NCBI GenBank assembly: GCA_026398715.1
Contig: JAPLSI010000235.1
Coordinates: 1 to 15,862 of the forward strand
Source: Gammaproteobacteria bacterium
GTDB lineage: Bacteria; Pseudomonadota; Gammaproteobacteria; Xanthomonadales; Xanthomonadaceae
Direction of reading: 5' to 3'
DNA: 15,862 bases
The position numbers and the translations under genes were made by a program. The notes beneath the pieces were generated by a model that made no database searches, was not told the DNA's origin, and was given only the letters and a program-made list of their open reading frames with translations. The number at the start of each line of letters is the position of its first letter. Position 1 is the stretch's first letter. Below are positions 7,858 to 15,435 of the stretch, one piece after another.

Positions 7858-8850
7858 ATGAAAACCGTACTTTCGTTCGTGTTGTTGGCGGCCTGCACTT
7901 GCAGCCATGCGGCGGAGTTCCAGCGCGATTCCATCGCATTGCGGCCCGCGCACACCTTTTCCATCGTCGCGATGGACCCGGCCACCGGGCAGTTGGGCGC
8001 TGCGGTGCAATCGCACTGGTTTTCGGTCGGCGCCAACGTGATCTGGGCCGAGCCCGGCGTGGGCGCGGTCGCCACGCAATCCTTCATCGAGGTCAGCTAT
8101 GGGCCGAATGGCCTGGCGCTGATGCGCGACGGCATCGCCGCCGGCGATGCGCTGAAGCAGTTGCTGGCGAAGGACGAGCACACCAACGTGCGGCAGGTCG
8201 GCATGGTGGACGCCAAGGGCAACGCTGCGGTGCATACCGGCGACAAGGCCATCGCCGCGCATTGCGAGATACAGGGCGAGCACTACACGGTGCAGGCCAA
8301 TATGATGGAAAACGCCGGCGTGTGCCCGGCCATGAAGACGGCATTCGAAACCACGAAGGGCGACCTGGCGGAACGAATGATGGCGGCGCTGGAAGCGGGG
8401 CAGGGTGCCGGCGGTGATATCCGCGGCAAACAATCTGCCGCGATTCTCGTCGTGGCCGGCGAAAAGGGAACGCCACTGTGGAAGGGACGCCAGTTTGACC
8501 TGCGCGTCGAGGACAGCAAGGAGCCGATCGTCGAACTGCGTCGCCTGCTGCACGTGGCGCGCACCTATCGGCGCATGACCGACGGCGACGACCTGATGAC
8601 CGTGGGCAAGGTGGAGGAAGCGCTGGTTGCCTACAGCGAAGCCGAAGCCATGTCGCCCGACAACGACGAGGCGATCTTCTGGCACGCCGCCACGCTGGCC
8701 GCCATTGGCCGCGTGGACGAAAGCCTGCCCCTGTTCGGCAAGGCCTTCGCGATGAAGCCGTCGTGGCGGGAACTGGTGAAGCGCCTTCCGGCCAGCGACC
8801 TGCTGCCCAATGACCCGGCGCTGATGGCGAAGATCCTCGCCGTCCCCTGA
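7858..8850 (+). CDS. Exported DUF1028 family protein with C-terminal TPR-like region
   Basis: A 330-residue protein starting MKTVLSFVLLAAC. The N-terminus is a short signal peptide, with a signal-peptidase-I site likely after SHA or SHAA (residues 16-19). A LAAC lipobox at 10-13 makes a lipoprotein an alternative, but the hydrophobic stretch is short for that. Residues about 31-215 are a DUF1028 domain: HTFSIVAMD, GQLGAAVQSHWFSVGANVIWAEPG (in parts), VGAVATQSF, SYGPNGLALMRDG, RQVGMVDAKG and HTGDKAIA. DUF1028 is regarded as Ntn-hydrolase-like with no established substrate. Residues about 243-300 resemble two tetratricopeptide repeats (VEEALVAYSEAEAMSPDN.EAIFWHAATLAAIGRVDESLPLFGKAF). It is 1 base behind dapE and is the last gene of the operon. 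An in-frame ATG at 7750 inside dapE was rejected because it would bury the signal peptide. Confidence 0.85.
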   Translation: MKTVLSFVLLAACTCSHAAEFQRDSIALRPAHTFSIVAMDPATGQLGAAVQSHWFSVGANVIWAEPGVGAVATQSFIEVSYGPNGLALMRDGIAAGDALKQLLAKDEHTNVRQVGMVDAKGNAAVHTGDKAIAAHCEIQGEHYTVQANMMENAGVCPAMKTAFETTKGDLAERMMAALEAGQGAGGDIRGKQSAAILVVAGEKGTPLWKGRQFDLRVEDSKEPIVELRRLLHVARTYRRMTDGDDLMTVGKVEEALVAYSEAEAMSPDNDEAIFWHAATLAAIGRVDESLPLFGKAFAMKPSWRELVKRLPASDLLPNDPALMAKILAVP

Positions 8851-8858
8851 AATCAGGG
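8845..8858. repeat. Short inverted repeat across two convergent stop codons
   Basis: CCCTGA (8845-8850), two A, then TCAGGG (8853-8858). The repeat contains the TGA of the DUF1028 gene and, on the other strand, the TGA of the penicillin acylase gene, which are only 2 bases apart. There is no T-run, so termination activity is doubtful; it may simply reflect two opposed stop codons with similar context. Confidence 0.35.
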
Positions 8859-11243
8859 TGCGGCCTTCGGGCTGACCACGAGCGTGTGCTTGGCCGCGCC
8901 CGGCAGGAAGGGCGTGGCTTCGCCGTTCACCCAGGCGGCATGTCCCGCGCCCCAGAAGGGCGACAGGAAGTTTCCGCTCTGGCCGCCCGGCATGTGGATG
9001 ATGCCGTCCTCCTCGCGGCCCGGCGAAACCACCATTCGCTCCGACGCGCCAAACGTGGGCGTGGCGATGCGTGGCATGTTCAGGTCGCCGGCCAGGGCGT
9101 CGGGCGGCATGCACAACCAGCGCGAGGCAAGCGACGGCAGCGCCTTGGCCAAGGGATGGCAGACGGCGGCGGTGTTGTGTTCGGCCCATCGCCGATCCTT
9201 CAACGGCCCGCGCTTGCCGTGCTCTGCAGCCACGAATTTCGCCGCATCCAGCAACAAGGCGTCCCAGGTGGCGAAATCCTTCGGCAGCAGGTGCGCGGGG
9301 CGCTGCGAAACCAGTTGCCAGGCGACGCCTTCTATCTGCGGCAGGTCGGGCATGACGAAGTCATCGCCCAAGGCGACTATCGCCGGCGCCATCAAACCGT
9401 GCTTGATGCGATCAAGCACCGCCAGCCGCCACTCTCGCACCAGCAGGTAGCTGGTGGACTCGGGCGCGGCCCGGCCTTCCCATTTGCGCGTTGCCGCTTC
9501 GAACTCCACCCAGATCGGGTCGCGCGACGTCTTCGCCTGCTCGCGCAGCAATTGCCACCAGCGCTGCAGGAACACGGCGCGGTCATCGAGCTGGATCGCC
9601 ATCAGGTCGCGCTCGCTGAATTTGTTGCGGCTGAAGAGGTCGTCGCGAATCTGACGTGCGCGTGCGCCGTTGGCGTAGCCGGCATCGCCCAGCAAGTCGA
9701 GTTGCTCGTCATCGACCGTGCGCGCATTCGCGGTCCACAGTCGTCCGCTCGGCGGGTCGACGAAGGCGGGGTTGTCCTGCGGCGGTCGCCAGCCATTCCA
9801 ATCGCAGCCATCGAGAGGATCGATCGGCGCCTGCTTGTCGCAGTCGCCGGTGCGCCGCGGCATTTGCGCGGTCAATCGCCAGGCGATGCGCCCCGAGGAA
9901 TCTGCGATGACAATATTTTGCGCGGGCATGCCGACGTTGCCTGCGCGTTGCAGGGCGACGTCCAGCCCCGGCGCCGTGGCCAGGTCGGAAAGTCCGAGAT
10001 TGATCGCGCCGGGTTGGTGCGCGGCCCAGCGCAGGGCCAACGAGGTGTCGCCATCCTGTTCGCTGGTGATCGGCCACCAGATCGTTTCACGCACGGCAAA
10101 GGACTAGCTTGCGCCGCCTTTCACCGCGATCGACTCACTCACGACCGCTACCTGCTGCTCGCCGTCAGCGGTTCGATACCGCGAATGGGCGTCGTCGATC
10201 CAGTGCACCTGGTAGAAGTCGAGCCAGTCGCCGTAGGAATTGGTGAAGCTCCATGCCACGTGGCGATTGCTGCCGACGATGACCGTGGGAATGCCGGGCA
10301 AGGTGAATCCGCTGACGTCCACCTTGCCGCCGGGGGCGGCAGCGTCGCTGTAGATCATCCTCGCGCGGAACCAGATGTTGGGCGAGCGGATGGTCAGGTG
10401 CATGTCGCCGGCGACGATGGCGCGTCCATCGGCAGTGAGCTTGCCTGCCACGGCGAAGTTGTTGCTGCCGGGGGCAGCCTGTTCCGAGTCGTCGGTGGGA
10501 TTGTCCTTCGCCGGCGCGGGCAATTTGCGCAGGTCGATCTGGTCCATGCGCGGCAGGGCGACGTTGCCACGCGCGGCGCCGCGCAAGGGCGCGTCCCATT
10601 GGGTGCCGTCCGAATTGATGATTCGGTACAGAGCATCCGGGATGACCTGTTTGATCTTCCAGAGCGCGAGTTCGCGCGAATTGGATTCGTCCTGCAGGTC
10701 GAAGAACATCGCATAGCCGACCAGCACGCTGTCGGCCGGCTGCCAGTCGCGTGGCTGCGTGCGCAGCAGCAGATAGGGCCAGGGGCGGGCACGCAGCTGG
10801 TTCCTGCCTGCGTTCACGCCTTCGGCGTAGGCAACCAGCAGCGGCAGTTTGTCGCCGGCGACCGTGGACAGGTCGCGGCTGACGCGATGGCGAAGGCGAT
10901 GCACGCGGATCGACTTGTCCTTCTCCAATGCGACGTCGCCAAAAAGTTCAGACAACTCGCCCGCTGCGGAACGACGCAGCAGGTCCATCTCGAAGAAACG
11001 TTCCTGGCCGTGTACGTAGCCGAGTGCGCGGGCGGCATCTTTTTCGTTCGCTGCGTGAACCGTAACGGTACCCAATGCATCGCGCTCGACGCGCACGGGC
11101 GCCGACAGCCCAGGCAGCGACAGGTCGCCATCCAGGCGCGCCAGGCTGCCCCGGACGGCCCACCAGCCCGCTGCGGCGGCAATCGCCAGCAGGACCAGCA
11201 GCACAAGGACCAGGCGCAGCAGCAGGCGGGGCAATCGGGTCAT
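8853..11243 (-). pseudogene. Penicillin acylase family protein (Ntn hydrolase, S45), interrupted by an in-frame amber codon
   Basis: Read from the ATG at 11243 (GGAG 6 nt upstream) to the TGA at 8855, the frame is 796 codons, a normal length for penicillin/acyl-homoserine-lactone acylase relatives, with one internal TAG at 10106-10104 (codon 380). Upstream part: an N-terminal hydrophobic signal/anchor (about residues 7-27), the alpha-chain motif GYVHGQERFFEMDLLRR, and the autoprocessing site PGSNNF with nucleophile Ser260 (codon 10466-10464). Downstream part: VRETIWWPI and LALRWAAHQPGA follow at once, as in intact relatives, then a TANAR segment corresponding to the active-site Asn region. 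So a single sense codon seems to have become TAG about 120 codons into the beta chain. Intact members are periplasmic amidases acting on acylated substrates. It could be a real nonsense mutation, a sequence error or read-through. A GTG at 10094 could restart translation but would yield only a beta-chain fragment. Confidence 0.8.
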
Positions 11244-11288
11244 CGGCGGCTCCAGAGGCTTGGCGTCATGCTCGCATCGCGCCGGGGC

Positions 11289-11316
11289 TTGCGCCAGCCT
11301 TGGAATTGGCTATAGT
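11289..11316 (+). promoter_or_regulatory. Promoter of the asnB leader transcript
   Basis: TTGCGC (11289-11294) and TATAGT (11311-11316, 5 of 6 to consensus) with a 16-nt spacer. With the usual distance from the -10, transcription starts at about 11323, which is the A of the leader ATG. The promoter sits in the 79-bp gap between the divergent penicillin acylase gene and the leader peptide. Confidence 0.65.
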
Positions 11317-11322
11317 CGGGTC

Positions 11323-11391
11323 ATGAGCCGCCACAGCACCAATAACCTCAATCGCAATAATCCCAACGTCCCCTTGCGGGTCGACGATTAG
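11323..11391 (+). CDS. Asn-rich leader peptide of asnB (22 codons)
   Basis: A 22-codon ORF, ATG to TAG. Asn occupies residues 7, 8, 10, 12, 13 and 15 (cluster NNLNRNNPN), six of 22, and the peptide ends in Asp-Asp. Four of the six Asn codons are AAT, whereas asnB itself uses AAT once in seven Asn codons. The next gene is asparagine synthetase and an intrinsic terminator lies between, so the peptide has the hallmarks of an attenuation leader whose translation measures charged tRNA-Asn. No Shine-Dalgarno is seen; the predicted transcript begins at the ATG, so it may be translated as a leaderless mRNA. The peptide itself probably has no function after synthesis. It is too short for most gene finders. 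Homology to known leaders is not claimed. Confidence 0.75.
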   Translation: MSRHSTNNLNRNNPNVPLRVDD

Positions 11392-11431
11392 GCGCGCTCA
11401 GGCACAGCTCCCCGATCACCGACGACCCGCA
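11367..11431 (+). promoter_or_regulatory. asnB attenuator: protector and antiterminator pairings
   Basis: Segment 1 (CGTCCCC, 11367-11373) can pair with segment 2 (GGG 11378-11380 and GACG 11383-11386), giving a 7-bp hairpin with loop TTGC and a 2-nt bulge. Segment 2 as TGCGGGTCG (11375-11383) is exactly complementary over 9 nt to segment 3, CGACCCGCA (11423-11431), and two more pairs form beyond an A-A mismatch. Segment 3 is also the 5' arm of the terminator, so 2:3 and 3:4 exclude each other. Segment 2 lies in leader codons 18-21, after the Asn cluster. A ribosome stalled at the Asn codons covers segment 1 and leaves 2 free (antitermination). A ribosome at the TAG covers 2 (termination). 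Confidence 0.75.
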
Positions 11432-11449
11432 CGAGAGTGCGGGTTTTTT
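11425..11449 (+). terminator. Intrinsic terminator of the asnB attenuator
   Basis: ACCCGCAC, loop GAGA (a GNRA tetraloop at 11433-11436), GTGCGGGT, then a run of six T ending at 11449. It lies between the leader ORF and asnB, 33 bases before the asnB ATG, on the coding strand of asnB, so transcription must pass it to express asnB. The 3' arm shares the 7-mer TGCGGGT with the antiterminator segment at 11375-11381, which is why the two compete for the same partner. Confidence 0.92.
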
Positions 11450-11482
11450 ATTGCGCGCGATTTCCCAACCAGGACCTGACCC

Positions 11483-13156
11483 ATGTGTTCCATCCTCGGA
11501 CTATTCGACCTGACTCCCGGCGCCGACCTGACGCCGTTGCGCCCGCTGGCGCTTTCCCTGTCGTCGCGGCAGCGGCACCGCGGCCCCGACTGGTCGGGCG
11601 TGTACACCGAACCGCGCTGCCTGCTGGTGCACGAGCGCCTGGCCATCGTCGACCCGGCAGGCGGTGCGCAGCCGCTGTTGTCGGGCGACGGCCGATTGGC
11701 GCTGGCGGTGAATGGCGAGATCTACAACCATCGCGAGCTCGAGCGCGGCCTGAAGCAGCCGTACGAATTCCAGACCGGCTCGGACTGCGAAGTCATCAAC
11801 GCCCTGTATCTCGAGCATGGTCCGGCTGGCGTGGCGCTTTTGAACGGCATCTACGCCTTCGCCTTGTGGGACGCGCAGCAGGGCCGATACCTCATCGCCC
11901 GCGATCCGCTGGGTGTGTGCCCGCTGTACTGGGGCCACGACGGGGACGGCAGGCTGTGGGTTGCTTCGGAGATGAAGGCATTGGCGCGGCACTGCCACGA
12001 CGTGGCGGTATTTCCACCGGGACATGTCTATGACAGCAGCACCGGCGAACTCACGTTTTTCCACGAGCGCGCGTGGCGCGACTACGACGCCGTGCAGGGA
12101 AAGACCGTCACGCCGCAAGCGCTGCGCGAAGGCTTCGAACAAGCCGTGCACCGGCAGCTGATGACGGACGTGCCCTACGGTGTGTTGCTGTCCGGCGGGT
12201 TGGATTCGTCGCTGGTGGCGGCTTGCGCCGCGCGATTCGCCCGGCAGCGCGTGGAAGACGACGACCGCGCCGAAGCCTGGTGGCCGCGACTGCACAGTTT
12301 TGCGATCGGCCTGCAGGGATCACCGGACCTGGCCGCGGCCGAAGTTGCCGCCAAGGCCCTGGGCACGGTGCACCACGGCTTTACCTATCGCTTCGAGGAA
12401 GGCCTGGACGCCTTGCCCGACGTGGTCCGCCATGTCGAAACCTATGACGTCACCACCATCCGCGCGTCCACGCCGATGTACCTGCTGGCGCGCCGCATCA
12501 AGGCGATGGGCGTGAAGATGGTGCTGTCGGGCGAAGGCGCCGACGAGATTTTCGGCGGCTACCTGTACTTCCACAAGGCGCCGAACGCGCGCGCCTTCCA
12601 CGAGGAATGCGTGCGCAAGATTGGCGCGCTGCACCAGTTCGATTGCGCGCGCGCCAACAAGGCGATGATGGCCTGGGGCGTGGAGGCACGCGTGCCCTTC
12701 CTGGACCTGGAATTCCTGGACCTGGCGATGGGCATGGATGCGCAGGCCAAGATGGCCGGGCCGGGCCGCATCGAGAAAGCGATCCTGCGCGAAGCCTTCG
12801 AAGGGGTGCTGCCGCCGGAAATCCTGTGGCGGCAGAAGGAACAGTTCAGCGACGGCGTCGGCTACGGCTGGATCGACGGCCTGAAGGCGCACGCGGAGCA
12901 ATACGTGAGCGACGCGATGATGGCGCAGGCGCCGCTGCGCTTCCCGATCAACACGCCGCAGACGAAAGAGGCCTACTGGTACCGCGACATCTTCGAGCGC
13001 GAATTCCCCGGTGATGCCTGCGCGCTGACGGTGCCGGGCGGCAAGTCCATCGCCTGCTCCAGCCCGGCCGCCATTGCCTGGGACCCGGCGTTTGCGGCGG
13101 CCGCGGATCCATCAGGACGCGCGATCGCCGGCGTGCACGTCGCCGCCTTGCCCTGA
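11483..13156 (+). CDS. asnB: Asparagine synthetase B, glutamine-hydrolysing
   Basis: AsnB makes asparagine from aspartate, ATP and the amide of glutamine. The 557-residue product is close to E. coli AsnB (554). The N-terminal class II glutaminase domain starts MCSILGLFD with Cys2 as the nucleophile after Met removal, RHRGPD at 31-36, Arg52, NGEIYNH (Asn77, Glu79) and GSD (Asp101). The C-terminal synthetase domain carries the ATP pyrophosphatase loop SGGLDSS at 237-243 and SGEGADEIFGGY from 349. AGGA lies 8 nt before the ATG. The enzyme contains only seven Asn residues. It is preceded by the Asn-codon leader and terminator, so control by transcription attenuation is inferred. It converges on parC with a 3-base gap and no evident terminator. 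Confidence 0.97.
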   Translation: MCSILGLFDLTPGADLTPLRPLALSLSSRQRHRGPDWSGVYTEPRCLLVHERLAIVDPAGGAQPLLSGDGRLALAVNGEIYNHRELERGLKQPYEFQTGSDCEVINALYLEHGPAGVALLNGIYAFALWDAQQGRYLIARDPLGVCPLYWGHDGDGRLWVASEMKALARHCHDVAVFPPGHVYDSSTGELTFFHERAWRDYDAVQGKTVTPQALREGFEQAVHRQLMTDVPYGVLLSGGLDSSLVAACAARFARQRVEDDDRAEAWWPRLHSFAIGLQGSPDLAAAEVAAKALGTVHHGFTYRFEEGLDALPDVVRHVETYDVTTIRASTPMYLLARRIKAMGVKMVLSGEGADEIFGGYLYFHKAPNARAFHEECVRKIGALHQFDCARANKAMMAWGVEARVPFLDLEFLDLAMGMDAQAKMAGPGRIEKAILREAFEGVLPPEILWRQKEQFSDGVGYGWIDGLKAHAEQYVSDAMMAQAPLRFPINTPQTKEAYWYRDIFEREFPGDACALTVPGGKSIACSSPAAIAWDPAFAAAADPSGRAIAGVHVAALP

Positions 13157-13159
13157 ATC

Positions 13160-15379
13160 TTAGGTCGCATCGATCCAGTCGACGCGCTGGAACCCGCGCG
13201 GCAGAGAATTGCCGCGCGAGGCGCGCGTGCCTTCGTAGGCCTGCAGGTCGCGCCAGCCCAGCGTCAGGTGGCGCTGGCCGCAGTAGATGGTCAACTCGCC
13301 GCCCTGGCGCACGCAGGCGACCGCCAGCACGCTTTCCTCGCCACTCTTGAGCTTGGCCGGCGGAATCTGGATCAGTTTGTTGCCCTTGCCCTTGTCGAGC
13401 AGGTGGCCGGCGGACGTGACCGCGACGATCCAGTCCTTGGACGGGTCGGTGACGGGTGATGGCTGCAGTATTTGCGCCGCATCGTCGCAGTTGATCAATT
13501 GCTTGCCGGCCTTCTGGCGACCGGTAAAATTCTCGAAGCGCGTGACGAAGCCGTAGCCGAAACTCGACGCGACCAAGAAACGCGTATCGTTGTCACCGAC
13601 CGCCGCGCCCACGAACTTTGCGCCGCTGGGAAGCGTGAAACGCCCGGTCAATGGCTCGCCATTGCCGCGCGCCGAGGGCAGGGTGTGCGCCAGCGTTGAA
13701 TAGGCGCGGCCGGTGCTGTCGAGGAAGGCCACCTGTTGCGTGCTTCGCCCGCGCACGGCCTGCGCCAGGCTGTCGCCCTCGCGGTAGCTCAAGGTCGAAG
13801 CATCCACTTCGTGGCCCTTGGCAGCGCGAATCCAGCCCTTCTCCGACAGCACGATCGTCACCGGTTCGCTCGGGATCAGTTCGCTCTCGCTGATGGCCTG
13901 CGCGGCGCCGCGCTGCACGATCGGCGAACGACGGGCGTCGCCGAACTTCTTCGCGTCCGCAAGCAGTTCGTCCTTCACTTGTTTCTTCAGCTTGGCCGGC
14001 GAGGCCAGCACGGCCTGGATCGTGTCGCGCTCCTTCGCCAGTGCGTCCTGCTCGCCGCGGATCTTCATTTCCTCAAGGCGCGCCAACTGCTTGAGCTTGG
14101 TGTCGAGGATGTAGTCGGCCTGGTCGTCGCTGAGCGCGAAGCGCGCGATCAACGCAGCGCGGGCATCGTCCTCGGTGCGGATGATGCGGATCACTTCGTC
14201 CAGGTTGAGGAAGGCGACCAGCAAACCGTCGAGCAGGTGCAGGCGGCGCTCGACCTTTTCCAGGCGATGGCGCATGCGCTTGCGCACCGTCTCGAAGCGG
14301 AATACCAGCCATTCCACCAGCAGGGACTTGAGGTTCTTGACCTGCGGCCGGCCGTCGAGGCCGATGATGTTGAGATTGACCCGGAAGCTCTTCTCCAGGT
14401 CGGTCGTAGCGGACAGGTGGCCCATCAATGCGTCGTAGTCCACGCGGTTCGAGCGCGGCACCAGCACCAGGCGCACGGCGTTCTGGTGGTCGGATTCATC
14501 GCGCAGGTCTTCAAGCCAGGGCAGCTTCTTGGCCCGCATCTGGGTGGCGATCTGTTCCATGATCTTGGACGGCGACACCTGGTAGGGCATCGCGGTGATG
14601 ACCAGGTTCTGGCCTTCGCGCGTGTAGGTCGCGCGGGCACGCACGCTGCCGTTGCCGGTTTCGTACATGGACAGCAGGTCGTTGGCCGGGGTGATGATCT
14701 CGGCTGACGTGGGATAGTCCGGCCCGCGCACGTGCTCGCACAGGTCGCGCACGGAGGCGTCCGGATCGTCGATCAATCGAATGCAGGCGCTGACGATTTC
14801 GTTGAGGTTGTGCGGGGGCACGTCGGTGGCCATGCCGACCGCGATGCCGGTGGTGCCGTTCAACAGCAGGTGGGGCAGGCGGGCGGGCAACCAACTCGGC
14901 TCTTCCAGCGTGCCGTCAAAATTCGGGTTCCAGTCCACCGTGCCGTGCTCGAGTTCGCCCAGGAGGGCTTCGGCGATCGGTGTCAGCTTGGATTCGGTGT
15001 AACGCATTGCTGCGAACGACGAAGGGTCGTCGGTCGAACCGAAATTGCCCTGGCCTTCAATCAGCGGGTAACGATACGAGAAGGGCTGCGCCATCAGCAC
15101 GAGTGCGCCATAGCAGGCACTGTCGCCATGCGGATGGAACTTGCCGATGACGTCGCCGATGGTACGTGCGGATTTCTTGGGCTTGGCAGTGGAGGCCAGG
15201 CCCAGTTCGCTCATGGCGTAGATGATGCGGCGCTGGACCGGCTTCAGGCCGTCGCCCAGGAATGGCAGGGCGCGATCGAGCACGACGTACATGGAATAGT
15301 CGAGGTAGGCGCGCTCGGCGTATTCACGAAGCGGGATTTGTTCAAAACCGTGGAAACTGGGACGGGCGGGTTCAGTCAT
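13160..15379 (-). CDS. parC: DNA topoisomerase IV subunit A
   Basis: ParC is the DNA-cleaving subunit of topoisomerase IV (ParC2ParE2), which unlinks daughter chromosomes. The 739-residue product has the winged-helix breakage-reunion region with [10 protein letters not shown] (43-52), the quinolone-determining region [10 protein letters not shown] (82-91) and catalytic Tyr127 in AAMRYTES, the tower and coiled-coil region, and a C-terminal beta-pinwheel domain from about residue 490. It is ParC rather than GyrA because of its shorter CTD, the lack of a GyrA-box (QRRGGKG) and the HPHGDSACY / [10 protein letters not shown] sequence. Position 91 is Gly, where E. coli ParC has Glu84; Ser87 (E. coli Ser80) is normal. 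The ATG at 15379 lacks a good Shine-Dalgarno. The GGDEF gene upstream ends 56 bases away on the same strand. Confidence 0.96.
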   Translation of the reverse strand: MTEPARPSFHGFEQIPLREYAERAYLDYSMYVVLDRALPFLGDGLKPVQRRIIYAMSELGLASTAKPKKSARTIGDVIGKFHPHGDSACYGALVLMAQPFSYRYPLIEGQGNFGSTDDPSSFAAMRYTESKLTPIAEALLGELEHGTVDWNPNFDGTLEEPSWLPARLPHLLLNGTTGIAVGMATDVPPHNLNEIVSACIRLIDDPDASVRDLCEHVRGPDYPTSAEIITPANDLLSMYETGNGSVRARATYTREGQNLVITAMPYQVSPSKIMEQIATQMRAKKLPWLEDLRDESDHQNAVRLVLVPRSNRVDYDALMGHLSATTDLEKSFRVNLNIIGLDGRPQVKNLKSLLVEWLVFRFETVRKRMRHRLEKVERRLHLLDGLLVAFLNLDEVIRIIRTEDDARAALIARFALSDDQADYILDTKLKQLARLEEMKIRGEQDALAKERDTIQAVLASPAKLKKQVKDELLADAKKFGDARRSPIVQRGAAQAISESELIPSEPVTIVLSEKGWIRAAKGHEVDASTLSYREGDSLAQAVRGRSTQQVAFLDSTGRAYSTLAHTLPSARGNGEPLTGRFTLPSGAKFVGAAVGDNDTRFLVASSFGYGFVTRFENFTGRQKAGKQLINCDDAAQILQPSPVTDPSKDWIVAVTSAGHLLDKGKGNKLIQIPPAKLKSGEESVLAVACVRQGGELTIYCGQRHLTLGWRDLQAYEGTRASRGNSLPRGFQRVDWIDAT

Positions 15380-15415
15380 TTCTGGGGCGGTCCGGAGGCG
15401 TGCTGCAATACCCGG

Positions 15416-15421
15416 ATTCTA
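15416..15421 (-). promoter_or_regulatory. Possible parC -10 element
   Basis: TAGAAT on the minus strand (5 of 6 to TATAAT), 36 nt before the parC start codon, in the 56-nt gap after the GGDEF gene. No acceptable -35 was found at 15-18 nt, so read-through from the upstream gene is equally likely. Confidence 0.3.
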
Positions 15422-15435
15422 CCCTTGCTGCACAG

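Noticed and set aside
7868..7896. DUF1028 protein as a lipoprotein
   Set aside because: A LAAC motif is present, but the hydrophobic segment before it is very short, and a normal signal-peptidase-I site follows; left as a minor alternative.
10095..10110. Frameshift as the cause of the split penicillin acylase
   Set aside because: The two halves are in the same frame; only the TAG interrupts them.
11288..11312. Inverted repeats GGCT/AGCC and AGCC/GGCT between the acylase gene and the asnB leader as an operator
   Set aside because: Arms of 4 bases in GC-rich DNA overlapping the promoter are expected by chance; no known operator recognised.
8886..11315. Long open plus-strand frame opposite the penicillin acylase gene
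   Set aside because: GC-rich antisense shadow: low-complexity composition, no recognisable domain, while the opposite strand has clear family motifs. Similar shadows at 2762-5017, 3724-5415 and 1454-2935 were rejected for the same reason.
11323..11482. T-box riboswitch upstream of asnB
   Set aside because: No T-box antiterminator sequence, and the leader instead has an ORF with clustered Asn codons and trp-type competing stems.
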